DNA of 64,000 nt from Tigriopus japonicus (Eukaryota; Arthropoda; Copepoda; Harpacticoida; Harpacticidae), in NCBI GenBank assembly GCA_010645155.1, contig CM021321.1:3047126-3111125 (forward strand), read 5' to 3'. Positions 52,801-64,000 of the stretch are shown here, piece after piece (position 1 is the stretch's first letter; each line of letters begins with the position of its first letter). The translations under genes were made by a program, and so were the position numbers. A model generated the notes under the pieces. The model had not been told where the DNA came from. It saw only the letters and a program-made list of their open reading frames with translations, and ran no database searches.

Positions 52801-53609
52801 GGTGGCACTGATGTTTGTTATTGTTGCTGTCAACAGTTGTTGGGGAGTCTGCCACTCGGTTCTTTCTTTCTCTATTCCAATGTATTCTTTCCCTCTAGGC
52901 TCGGTTTCCGCCAGGGCCATTTGTCTTCACGTCAGGCAACATGTCATGGAATTAGTTGCGAATTTCGAGAAGAAATTGATCGAATATGCCAAGATGAATT
53001 CGTTGGATGGAAGCTATGCAGGAAATTCTAAAGTTATTCTATCCTTCTTATCCTCTTGGCAATCTGAATCTGATCCCTAACCTTGCTTGTTCTCGGTGGT
53101 GGTAAGCCATACTGTTTGGGGAAACCTTGCTGAGATTTGTTTGAGTTGAGTAAACAATGAGAATAGTAGATACTAAGAACACAGTGCAATAGCTCATTTG
53201 AGTGACACTTTCTTGGTAATTTATATCCCATGACCATCCAGGTCGATTCCAAATGTAAGGGGGCCTTCAACACAGATTCACAAGCCTCAAATGACCTTCT
53301 CATGAGTTATGATTTTCAGGCTATTTGGTTTGTGTGATTGCTTGAGTGTTATGCGAAATTGCATAAAGCTTACTTGGAAGGTGCAAATGTTTTGCATGAT
53401 TGACCATCGTCTCCACTTTGGTTAAAGAGAAACTATTCCAACTTGCGTTCATAAATTGCGTCCGAATTTCCGGTTTCTGTTTAACATGTCAAAACACTTT
53501 TTCTCACTCTCCTTGTCCAAACTTTTGCCCAAAGTAATCAGCTTGGAAATAGTTTCTAAATATGTATCCTGCTTTTCGACATTTTTGAACCTCGATGGAA
53601 GAGTGCAGC

Positions 53610-53847
53610 CGGACGAATTCAGCTGGGGGTTTTGGGGGCCAAACTGGCTAGGGATGGATCAGAACTAGGCTTGAGCGTTTCATAATTTTAGTTTAATACG
53701 TGAGGGGAAAGTTCTTGTTTCTATTGTCAAGTCGAAGAATGCGTTTAAGCCTCAAGAGTTTTTTTTTGAGTTCTCTACAGGGCTTGTCTCGATTCTGACA
53801 CATCCCTAGCCCTTTTGGCCTCAGAATCCCCCAGCTGAATTCGTCCG
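53610..53847. repeat. Foldback inverted repeat, 55-bp arms, 128-bp spacer
   Basis: The left arm 53610-53664 and the reverse complement of 53793-53847 share an identical first 20 bases (CGGACGAATTCAGCTGGGGG) and 47 of 55 positions overall, including GGCCAAA and GCTAGGGATG blocks. Just outside, GAGTG and CACTC continue the symmetry with small gaps. I see no coding frame and no clear target duplication. It is probably a foldback or MITE remnant, and a transcript could form a long hairpin. Confidence 0.8.
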
Positions 53848-53859
53848 ATCACTCATTCA

Positions 53860-55580
53860 TTGGACCAAATACAACTAAATGAATCATAAATTGTCCTATG
53901 TAGTGGCAATGTTTTTCAGTTCGATTTTTACCTTCAAATTCAAGCAGTCCTTGCCAAACTGAAGCATACAACGGCCCTTGTTTTAACTAGAAATTGACTT
54001 CCATTAATGAGTTTGAAATGGTGTGCACACAAAGTGGGAAAAACTTTTGTTCACATTTGTGTTTTCTCGGCCTCATTTGCGTCGTCCTGCCAATATGGCC
54101 TTGGTCTTGAACAGGGTGACCTCATTGAATATTCATGGGAGCATTAGTCTAATTCAATTAAAAGAAGTTCAATAAGAGACCACTTCATTATTCCAGCAAA
54201 GAGGAAGTTCCTTCACGGCGATTGTTCTCTTCGAATTCGTAGGACATTGAAATGATAATGATCAAACAAACGGTCTTTCCCCCTCTCTTTCCATCCTTGA
54301 TTATTGATTGACTCCTAAGACCCCACCTTGGCGTACTTGCCACTTGGTGCTCTTCTTAAATATGCAAATGGAGTCAAAATTGGCAGAATTCAGATTTCCC
54401 CTCTTTTGAATTCAGTCTCAAGGACGCATGTCAGGTTATCAGTCCAATCGAATAAATGGACGATCACTTTTGAGCCAATGTTACGCTAGCACTATTAATG
54501 ACAGTAGCTCTCCATCCCGCAATCACAATCGTTAGAAGGGCTAAGTGCACCCATAGAGCTTTCAAAAGATTTGATTAATCTCACCCACGAAGTGCACCAC
54601 TCTCTGTGTGCCGTTTCCCAATCCTGCCAATAGCTTTTTCTATTATGAGGAAGTGCTCCACAGAGTATTGTGCGAACTCGAATTCCCTTTGCAAATCCGG
54701 GAGTTTTTTGTGCCTAGTTATGGATTCTTTCTGCTTACCCGATTCCAGCCTTTTCTTTAGCGAAAAAAGGCCGGAAAGAGAACCAGAGAAGAAGACACCA
54801 AGGACGGAAGCAAACACATGTACAGCTATATTGTGGGGTAAACCACGTTATTTCGTTGGTCTTGGGACTACGACAAGAACTCTTGGCTTGTCATAATCTC
54901 TTTTGATACTCTGCAATGAAATCTTCAACCTGAAAATGGCCTTGAACATGGCTCTGATTTGAATTATTCCTATGCTCATTGCGCTCTATGGTTTTGATTT
55001 GTACTGAGCGGTTTCGCTTGGTTTAAACCTGAATTAAATAGCTCGAATATTTTAGGGTTGTCGAGAATTGGATTAGTTTATTGTAGGGGAAAAAGGCCGC
55101 ATTCAGAAGAAGGATTTTAAATTCCTTTTTATTCTGGATAATCGTAGATTTGCGACACTCAAAGTGCCAGGAACGTTGTCACATTGGCCTTCAAAATTCA
55201 AGCCTTCAAATCAAACGGACGGAAACTGATACGTGATGAGAGACCTTGGGATTCAACATTTTACTTCCTTTTTTGTACAGAAATCCAATCTTATGTATTG
55301 CATTTGGTGAAAGAAACCAAAAGGAGAAAATACGAACAATAGGAGGAAAAATGTGATGGTTCAATAAACGTGTAATTGGTAATAACCTATTCACACCAGG
55401 TGTTTTTTTTTCTCTTGTACCTTTATCCGAGCTTGATGTAGCATATATTCTGACCTTTTGAAATTCCCGCTCTAACTTCGTTCAACAAACCGATTTTACA
55501 ATTCTCTGAAATGGCTCCGTCAGTATCGATTCGTTCATGATGGGTAGATTTTGAGCTGATCCAATTTGCAAATCCATGTC
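53860..55580. other. No supported gene
   Basis: AT-leaning sequence with short frames only. No repeat, RNA or domain was recognised. Confidence 0.5.
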
Positions 55581-55590
55581 AGCCAACCAA

Positions 55591-55795
55591 TTAACCTTGG
55601 ATCGATTTTTGTGGGCTAATGCAGACAACAATAAGAGACAACAAACACATTAGCGCAGATACTGCCGCAAAAATCATCGCTTTGTCTTGAGATTTTTTGT
55701 CGTGTGTCAGCGTTTTGTTCACTAATGTCAAAGTGACAGAAACTTTAGCTTGAAACTTACCTGAGAGCTCAGCTGTCACTGACAATGTTATTGTT
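55591..55795 (-). CDS. Candidate terminal exon encoding a membrane-spanning tail
   Basis: A pyrimidine-rich acceptor (TTTCTTCTCAG) precedes position 55795 on the minus strand. The frame then reads TITLSVTAELSGKFQAKVSV, a beta-rich stretch, followed by KSQDKA and a strongly hydrophobic run MIFAAVSALMCLLSLIVVCI, ending PQKSIQG-stop. This is the layout of the last exon of a type I membrane protein: extracellular strands, one membrane helix, short tail. A consensus donor (CTCAG|GTAAGT) lies inside it at 55761/55760, so a 35-bp alternative exon is also possible. I could not connect it in phase to the open stretch at 56059-56432. The family is unrecognised. Confidence 0.28.
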
Positions 55796-56058
55796 CTGAG
55801 AAGAAACTTCTGGAATAGCTTGTTCTATTAGACACTAAGTGATATGAGTTACACGATTAGCACTCGAAACTAGCGAGTACTAATAGGTTCGAAAATGACA
55901 CCTCTTTTGTCTTGTTTTTACCGTATGAAAGAAGTTGGCAAAAGATGGCAACCGTTCACTGAGAAATGCTAGGCAACCACTTGATCATTCACAAGCTCCA
56001 AGAAAATTGGAGTCATTTCACCACATTCCACCAGAGATCTAAGATTGTCACCAAATCA

Positions 56059-56432
56059 TTAAAGTCGCCGGAGGGAGTCGACTGAGTCTCGAGCCTCTTT
56101 GGCAGTAGTAGTATCATATATCAGTGGAATAACCTTGAAGGAAAAGGAATCTCCTGACTTCTCCTTCGCTTGCAGGTTCTGTTCGAGACGAAAAATGGCA
56201 CACAGTCGTCTTGAGTTCTCCAACAATTTGGGGTTCTTCGACTCACAGATATAGTACAGATTCACGTTCACACCACTCCGAATGAAGCCAGAGTCGGAAA
56301 GAAAACTTGATTTATCAACGACCTGCTTGCTATAAGGGCTCTCTTTTTTCCCTTCTACCCACACAAATTTGCATACGTGAGATTTTTCCTTCTCTTCAAA
56401 ACGACAGGATGAATGATTGATCCTTCGATTCG
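56059..56432 (-). CDS. Open stretch of about 125 codons, possibly coding, unrecognised
   Basis: The minus frame is open from just after an in-frame TGA (about 56435) to a TAA at 56059. It has even amino-acid use and spaced cysteines (SHVCKFVWVEG, NLYYICESKN, RRLCAIFRLE). An acceptor-like AG after TCATCCTGTCGTTTTGA lies near its start. I see no signal peptide, membrane segment or named domain. It could be an extracellular exon of the same gene as the membrane tail at 55.6-55.8 kb, but no donor in the right phase was found between them. Chance is a serious alternative. Confidence 0.2.
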
Positions 56433-56829
56433 CTCCTCACCGAGTCAAGGGCGAAAAAAAATAAGATCCTTTTGGGACAAGGAAGTAATTTGTTCCATAG
56501 AAGAAGAAGTCCCCAAGTTCATTTACCGAACACTAAGGAATTCAGTACGCTCACTCTTGTTAGGCACCAACGTGGACCAACACTAGACGAACACTTCGAG
56601 TTGGAACTAGAATCCTAGATGAGCACAGTCTCGTACTTGCCAGGGAACGGCAGTTCGCGGCTTGTCACGCGGTTCGCGGAATCAGCAGAGACCGAAGGGC
56701 GAAACAGGAGAGGAACGGCCAAGCTCCTATCCAGGAAAGTCATTCCATGACTGAAGCGCTTCGTCTGTCCAGGGTTGGAACATGGACTGCAATACGATCG
56801 CAAAAAAGGTTCCTGTCGCATACCTCAAT

Positions 56830-59640
56830 TCCATCCAGTGTGTGGGTGTTTTTTTGGGTGGGTTTGGTGCAAATTTCCTCTCCGTGCGCTTTTTTCCCTC
56901 GGTTGGGACCCACAAGAACTAAGGACCTCTCTTCGACTCATTGGACCAAATAGACTTTTCAAAAGCTGGGGTGGTAAACCTGGCAGTTAGTTCTATCTAG
57001 GGTTGGCAGTAAATTGGTAATTCTCGGGGACGACCATCACGTCTGGAGTGGATATGGGGGGACTAAATGAGGGTGATAAAATTATCCTCGGGCTTAGCCT
57101 GCCATGAAAATTTTGATTTACAGCCACAAAAGAGCGAGCGATCACCTGGTTTCATGGGGCTTCATCACATTTTTGTTCCATTATCCTTTATATTGTTATT
57201 GATTGCCCGAGCGACAAAAACGATTTGTAGGGAAGCCATAGCTGTATTTTGTCATCAAAGGTTAACGAAGGATTGTAAAAACTAGATATTCACTTAAGCT
57301 TCCCTTCTTTTCCCGAGAAAAGGGTTTGCAGGTCAAGCTAAAAACACCCTTACTTCCAAAGAAAACGAGGAGGGTGTTCCCATTTATACAGTAAGTGCGA
57401 GTAGTTTCCTATTCTCTCTTACCTCACGAGTGTCACGTGGAATGTGATAAATTGGAAAGTGGGTCTTTTCCCGGCTTCTATATTCTCCTCCATCCCTTGA
57501 GTCACGTTTATAAATGTACACACAGTATTGTGGACTACTTATTCCATTGGATCCCCCTCTCGCTTTACATCCCGCTTTTTTACCCTCAATCCTGTCCTTC
57601 CCTCTTGAAACACGCTCAGAATGGTCCATATATCCAAGAATGGGTAATAGACACACACTTACCCGAACTTAAGTGTGCATTGCCAATTTATTTCGGCATT
57701 CATGCCAACACGAACACAATGCACTCATCTCAATCAAGACGATTCTGAACATCGGATCTATTAGATTGAGGGGTAGCCTATAAAATATTAAACCTTGGGA
57801 ACTCACCCCATGTGTACTATTCAAGAAATCGAGTCAGAGAGCCTTGGCTGAATGTACAATACAAAGTGCCTTTTGAGGATGAAACGATTCGTTGCTCTTG
57901 AGAAATGGGTCCAATAAACCATGGATGGAGGGTGTCTTGCCATAAATAGATGGAGTACGCCCTGGGTACTCGCGTAATTTTGCCATAAACTCGGGTTTAT
58001 GAACCTCGACGAACTCCTTCAAATTTGGGCCGCCCTCGAGAGGAGGCTAAAAATGCAAGTCGCAAGTTTTTTCGTCATATGGCTGACATTTAAGGGCGAT
58101 AAAGAGTTTTGCGACAAATTATTGCAAACAACAAAGGGAAAAGACGAAAATAACTTGAGATTAGGAACAAAAGCTCTTTTAGAAACGAATGCTACGGTTT
58201 TGATAATTGACATTTATTCAAATGACAGACATTTTAATTTTGGTACCTCTAAAAAGGAGATTTATAGACCAAAATAGCCTTGAGCCAAAATTTTGGTTTC
58301 GGTTTCGCTTATTCCTATTTTTGCCAATACCAGACAAGCACTGTTTGTGTACATAGAAAATGACTTGATCGTCCTCTCATTTGAAACATTACTTATTATG
58401 ATTTTATGTCGAATTTAGATTTTGTAACAATTAAAAACAGGTTCGTTTTCTTAGTAAAACAACCTAAAATATTTTGGACTTTTTTATCCTCGTGAGTCTA
58501 TGTAAAGTTTGCCATAAACAATATGCATCTTACTTTTTATTGAAGTTGAATTGGCGCTGATAAAATTTTAGCCTAAATCGATGCATTTTACTGACACGAA
58601 AAATGAAAAGAAAACATCAAGCAAATGGATTGATTTTTGTAATTCACAAGGTTAAGATTAAATTTGGCTTGATGTTGCTCAACTACTAGATCAGTGCAGC
58701 CTAACAGTACCCTTTGTCGTCATATCTGTCTGAAAAATTGCAAATCGTTGACCTTTATATTTATCATCAGCTCAAGGCCACGTTATTTGTTCAAGGTTTA
58801 ACCAAGTCGACGCTCGTTTCCCTTAAAGAGTACGAATACTCACATATTCCCAAGATTGTGTACCGTTAGCCAAAAAAGATTTCAATGGATATTAGCAGCA
58901 TCCAAAAACAACACAAAGAAAAGCAATATCTTCAGCAAAGGCTGCCACATTTCCGATTGGCTTTTGAGTCGGGTGTCCGATTTCGCACCCCAGAGAGAAC
59001 GACACGGAAGCCTTTCTTTGCATTTTACGCTTGACGGAGCCATAGTAGATGGTTAGAATGGTCAATGAGATGGAAAAATAGGTCAGGTCAAGCCTCTCAA
59101 TTGCACGGTAAAATAGAGGGATCTTTAGATGGAAAAAAAATCTTGAGCCACAACTTTGGGCCAAGTTTCATGTCCCTGAGACAGCACTTTATTCACAGTT
59201 GCCCCTCTGTTCTCTTTACGATGGGGATTTACTATTTACTAACGTTGCTCTTGTAGACCGAGCTAATTTCGATAGGACCGGACATGATTGAAGGGATTTT
59301 TCTTTGGGTGAGTGACCCTTCTTCGCTTTTCTTTCCCCTTCCGCCCCAAACATTAGATATCTCTTTTGGTATATTAGTTCTTTTGTGCACAGTCTTCACT
59401 TTATCACTGGCACGTATTCTCAGCAAATTGGACTTTCTCAACCAGCAACCCCTTTCGGAACCTAAGATCCTCGATATTCATTTGATATGATGTACCAAAA
59501 AGCGCCACTCAATAGCTCTTCTTCGTTTCTATCAGCTCTTCAATTCATTGGAAAGGAGTTAGATCGAGAGGTTTGTTCTCGACTCTTTGTTGTTGGTGAC
59601 CTCAATTTTCCGGCTAGCATTGTAGAGTGGGAGGTTAGTC
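56830..59640. other. No supported gene
   Basis: Short frames only, with AT-rich sequence at 58.2-58.8 kb. Nothing recognisable. Confidence 0.5.
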
Positions 59641-59699
59641 NNNNNNNNNNNNNNNNNNNNNNNNNNNNNNNNNNNNNNNNNNNNNNNNNNNNNNNNNNN
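59641..59699. other. Assembly gap (59 Ns)
   Basis: An undetermined run of N separates two contigs. Reading frames spanning it are artefacts. Confidence 1.
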
Positions 59700-62024
59700 A
59701 ATTTGTTTTTTAAGCAGAAAAAGGGATTTAAATTTACAAAATAACTTACAAACACAATTAAATAATAAAGGAACAAAATTAAAAAAAATGAAATTTGCTG
59801 AATAAATAAGTCGAACACTAATGACCAATCCCCTGTACATCAAGGTCGTTCCATATAAACCAGCGCCTAAAAAATGACGTCCCTTTTCCAATGGCACAAG
59901 TTTTCCCATTTTAGACTGTGAAGATTTTTATCGGGTTTTTGTCGGTCTCATTCTGTTGTTTGGTCCCCTCTTGACAATGGCGCTATCACTTTCAGTGTCC
60001 AAAGCAAGCAAGAGAGGGACATCTTCAATGGGGTGGGATTTTCATAGTAAAGCCAGAAGGGTCAGTAAAAGCGTGAATGGCACCCCTTTTTTGCCCCATG
60101 AATATTTGAGGAGGGATTTGTACAGGGCAATTACGCCCTATCGAGAAACCAAAAAGCACATTCTATCCTCCCTTTTTAAAAGAACTTCCCCTCCCCGGAT
60201 TTGCCTTTAAGAAAGCTCTCAAGGAAACCCTTCTTCGAATTGCAGAGATCCAAAGCGGAATGCACCAAGACTCGAGCACATTGGAGACACTTGTGGCGAG
60301 GCTGCCTGCAAAACTTTAAGCTGCCAAGAGACTTCGAAGATATTTAGAGTGGTTTTGGCGTTCATGCTTGCTCTGAATTGCACTCCTTTGAGGTGTTGTG
60401 TGATGTTCCATTCCCAGTGTCCTCTGGAATGGATAGATCCGTTGTTTTCTGAGGTTGTTCTTCGCTCAAGTTCAAGTTGTGAGTGTTCCTGTTTGCGGCT
60501 CGTGTGTTTGCATACGGTTGTTTCCATTCGTTCAAGCGTTGATAACACAATCACAAGGAAGGTTGAAGGTTTGGGGCTCTTCAGACGCACATGGATCGGT
60601 TCCACCTCGAGAAAGTTTGCAGTTTTGGACCCCCTCTAGACGATTGAAGGCCATCGTCACCAATAGAAAAATCTCATAAAACATTCCCAATATCGTAAAA
60701 ATAGCTTTTTGATCGTTACATTGAGTCGAGATGGAGGATTGGCTGACTTCTTGATAGAATTCGGTTATCACTCTCGACAATCAATGAGGAAAAGAGAGGG
60801 AACATTCCTTCAGTACAGTTCAATTTTCCATATCCCATGGTGAGTGGTTGGCAACGCCATATTTGGTATTCGCTCAATCAGGATGAATGAAGACCAACGA
60901 CAAGGAACAACAAATATCACCAACTGTTTCATGATAAATGTTGGGCCATAACAACCGGATGTAAAGCTAACTTCCAATCCTTTTTGGCATCGTGCTCGGA
61001 CCTCAAAATTTGACGATATTAAAATATCCTCCGTTTACAATAACTGTTATGAGCGCATTAGTCAGGGTACCATTTCAATCCGCTGAAATATCCTTTTTGT
61101 AATTACATTTTTACAGAGTTTCACGATTAGTTCAATGATGAGGATTCTTGTCCTACCGTTCAGAGGTCCCTGCTCTCGGAGGTCACATAAAGCCATTAAA
61201 TGATGCACTCTTGCCAGGAAATAATACAACCAATCAGTTCACTTGGGGCCGATGCATGGATGGCAAGCAACCGAGTGAAATACTTCTGATCTTGGCGGGT
61301 GTTAATCTTTTCATCTCCACGTGTTTTTAAGCTCCCCTTTTCCCTGCGGAACACATTGCCAGTGCAAATAAAAGCAGTCCTTTTTGGCAATCGATGACTC
61401 ACAATCTCGGGTTAGATGGATCTAATTGGATCTCCTTTTTTTTTAATCGACCATGTGTGCCCAAGTATGGGCGCACTTTTGGTCCGTCGTTTGTCGCAAA
61501 ACTCCAGGGTCTTTGCTTACAATTCGAAAGATGGAGCGGCACAAGGACCAAACACGGAGAAAGAGATCAGCTCTGGCAGATCTAAATGATTCTTTGAAGA
61601 TTATTTTATTTGATAAGATCTCGTCTTCTTCTCTCTTTCCTTTGTGCTGAGCGTGCAAGGGTGGTCCTCTCCAAAAGCTAGAGGGTTAACAGAGAAACGA
61701 CACTCCAAAATTATTTGGGAATTTCCTAACCTGCAATGTGTGTGCAATGGGAATTGACGTTGGACACATTTAGTCATGTGATTCAAAACCAACTAGTGGC
61801 AAAACTGTTCATTCAACTGCTTTGCTTGAACAAGATCAATGCATGATGGATCAAGTCACTTGGCATCCTTGCTGCCGGATTGATAAAGTGTGTTCAAATC
61901 AAATCTCCGCTGAATATACTGGAGTGGCATTTCTCTGTTAGCTCTCTACAACCATCCAACGAAGAGACAAGTCGAGTGAGGAGTTCGCTAAGTATTTCGC
62001 CACGAGACCAGATCCATTGGTCTC

Positions 62025-62044
62025 TTGGTTGGTTGGTTGGTTGG
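62025..62044. repeat. (TTGG)n tetranucleotide repeat
   Basis: About five tandem TTGG units. Confidence 0.85.
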
Positions 62045-63775
62045 CTGACTGGCAGTTCCATCCACCACATTGGGTTTCCTAGGGCCGCTCTTGGCCATTC
62101 GACTTTGAGTCTAACCCCCCTCTTCCTAGTAGTAAAGCATACATTCTGCACACTCAATGGGTGCTCGTCGCAATGAGTCTGTCCTTTTGGGCAGATGGAG
62201 TGGAGAAAGAAAGAGGAACGAGGGATATGAAATTGAAAAGGAATATAAAAACCTCGACAATTGGATCAAGGAAATGACTCATGATCAATAAAGCGAATTC
62301 TGCACGACATGTCATGGTCGAGTTTTGCGAAAATGTGAAGAACTGTCTGAGATCTAGTTAGATTGAACTGTACCAAGTATCAACTAGAAGATCTTATGTT
62401 TTGAATAAATATGCTGGTTGTATAGGTTGTAGAATGAATATTCAAGATTCAAAATATCTATTCCTCGGTTTCAACCGGATTACCGGCATTTCATGTACTT
62501 ATTCCAAGGATTTCCTTGCTTATTCCTATTCAACCGGCATTACTGGATCAAGGATTTGATCGATTGGAATGCAATAAAAGAGAATTGGAATTGAAAAGCA
62601 TCGGACTCTGAGTGCTTCAAGATGTCAAGTAGGTATTCGGATCTAATATTTCCATAAGCTGCTATGAAACATAGTGCACTCAAATTCTTGACGTTTTTTG
62701 TAGGTCTGGCAGGTGATGCAATCTGAATCACTGTGGACTACGATCGAAGCCATGAATTTTAATTACTTGAATGAAATGCTTAAATAACACAAAGTCCCTG
62801 TAATACGGTAAAAATGAAGTAAAGTAAGTAATACAATACAAATGTACTGTCATTACAAGTTTGGCAAAACCGATATTAAAGTTTTGAATTACCCTTAAAT
62901 TTCTTAATCAATAGGTAACATTCACAAAGACGATGGTGTGCGAGTTTTTCCACCTTGATTTCCCAACAAACGACGCAATCAATTTAAGATGATTAAAACA
63001 AACGCTTTGACAGCCATAAAAGTTTCTTCATAATGGCTAAAAAGACCATTATAATGTTGTATTGGCCCTCAAACCTCTAAGGTTTGAGAGCAGTGTGTTC
63101 CTAAATTCTGAGGTTCTAACCCCAAACTCCATTCAAACTGTCCAAAGCCAACTCAATCCTTGGACTTCTCTTCAGGTCCCTATCAATCATGAACCAGTTG
63201 AAATATACGGTGTCCATCGACCAAGTGGTCCTTGATTTGGCTCTCACGGAGAAGACAGATAGCTTTTATGGAACCGTGGAACAAGATTGGAACTGACTCA
63301 AAAATTGCTGCTTTATGACGGGCAATGTATCAGAACACGGTAGGAGGATCCAGAAGTCGAGGAGTAATTCTCCCCCATTATAACTGACAGATGTTCCACA
63401 GGGAATCAACAGCATTGAGGAATAGTGGAACATGCGATTAGATAACGGAACATCATAAGATCAAATTGCTCAAAGAGATTTGCTCAGAATGAAGTCGCGA
63501 TCCCATGGGAAGATTATATGACTCGTGATCTTCTTTGACCATAGATTTTTTTAGTGAATAGTCATTACGGTTTGCGAATTGATAACGAACAGTGAACAAT
63601 AATGGGAGGAATTACTAAGGTGATTCATGTTCATAGCCTCTTCAAGAGACCAACCAAATAGGTTCTTTGGAACAATAACATCAAACACATTTAATGGAAA
63701 AGGAATATCGTTCAAGGAGACCTCTCATATCCTCCCTTTTGGCTTGTAATTGCGCAACTGCATGTTTTGACCCTT

Positions 63776-63792
63776 GATCATCATCATCATCC
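63776..63792. repeat. (ATC)n short microsatellite
   Basis: About five ATC units. On the minus strand it gives a short Asp run. Confidence 0.8.
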
Positions 63793-64000
63793 TCGTCGTT
63801 TATTCCGATTGTTGAGCAAGAGCACCCCAATTTTCCAACAACCCTCTTACAAGGGAGGTTCGAACCGGTTATCCCCAACATCTCCGGCTTCTTTAATCCC
63901 TCAGTTCCAAGCTTGAGCTATTATTTCCTGACTATGGGGTACACTATTTGCAATGAGACCTATTGAAGCTGGTTATGAGACGCTGATTGCCGATCCCAAC

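Larger units (their letters stand above)
37830..53600. other. No supported gene; simple repeats and short palindromes
   Basis: Across this 16-kb stretch I found no domain-bearing frame and no RNA gene. It holds (GAT)n at 39675-39698, (GT)n near 43141, TTGG/CCAA-rich hairpin sequence at 44703-44751 and 50066-50232, a 17-bp palindrome at 42747-42763, and (TTG)n at 52763-52800. A minus frame near 41597-41379 (LSRKQIISNDLHAQRPKCKK region) looks mildly protein-like but is unidentified. Confidence 0.5.
59700..64000. other. No supported gene; simple repeats
   Basis: There is (GGTT)n at 62025-62044 and a short (ATC)n run at 63776-63792. No frame shows a domain, and no tRNA was found. A short repeated CAACCGG-ATTAC/CATTAC motif occurs at 62471-62545. 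Confidence 0.5.

Noticed and set aside
52657..53080. Frames with poly-Val (plus) and poly-Thr (minus)
   Set aside because: They are created by the (TTG)n microsatellite. The flanking translations have no recognised features.
59487..59909. ORFs crossing the N run
   Set aside because: They depend on undetermined bases in the assembly gap.
1..64000. CRISPR arrays, operons, prokaryotic promoters, phage or plasmid modules
   Set aside because: No regularly spaced repeats, no gene packing and no prokaryotic genes. The spliced Ig gene and transposon types show a metazoan nuclear genome.

Overview
The window looks like a piece of an arthropod nuclear genome, most plausibly a small crustacean such as a copepod. 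That placement is an inference: there is no species-specific marker. The signs are AT-leaning composition, long introns with good GT/AG sites, no operon-like packing, short non-autonomous DNA transposons, microsatellites, a scaffold gap of 59 Ns (59641-59699), and one gene from an arthropod-expanded neuronal family.

The only gene I can identify with confidence is a dpr-family gene (defective proboscis extension response; two-Ig cell-surface synaptic recognition protein) on the minus strand. It is spread over at least 25 kb and runs off the left end of the window. In transcript order: a probable N-terminal exon (about 25674-25451), first half of Ig1 (22301-22102), second half of Ig1 (14179-13969), first half of Ig2 (4357-4230), and second half of Ig2 (137-1, cut by the window edge). 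The four junctions agree in phase (1, 0, 1, 0), and the joined frame gives the canonical Dpr Ig1 and Ig2 signatures. Introns are about 3.1, 7.9, 9.6 and 4.1 kb. A hydrophobic candidate exon at about 29343-29640 is phase-compatible with the N-terminal exon but unproven. The stalk, membrane anchor or GPI signal, and the 3' end lie outside the window.

The introns and the right-hand 35 kb hold mobile-element debris. The clearest are a 302-bp hAT-type element with a perfect 8-bp target duplication inserted 66 bp upstream of the Ig1 acceptor (22368-22669); a nearly palindromic 411-bp element flanked by TA (28461-28871); a 205-bp inverted-repeat element (15041-15245); and a foldback with 55-bp arms (53610-53847). 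Decayed polymerase or integrase-like protein fragments are suspected at 12.06-12.2 kb and 14.85-14.97 kb.

From about 30 kb to the end I recognise no gene with confidence. Weak candidates are a membrane-segment ORF at 55.6-55.8 kb, an adjacent open stretch at 56.06-56.43 kb, a cluster of long minus-strand frames at 36.9-37.8 kb, and a two-exon plus-strand model at 12.8-13.1 kb inside a dpr intron. No tRNA, rRNA, CRISPR array or prokaryotic-type gene was found. The heptamer TGGAACA/TGTTCCA appears several-fold more often than chance across the window.
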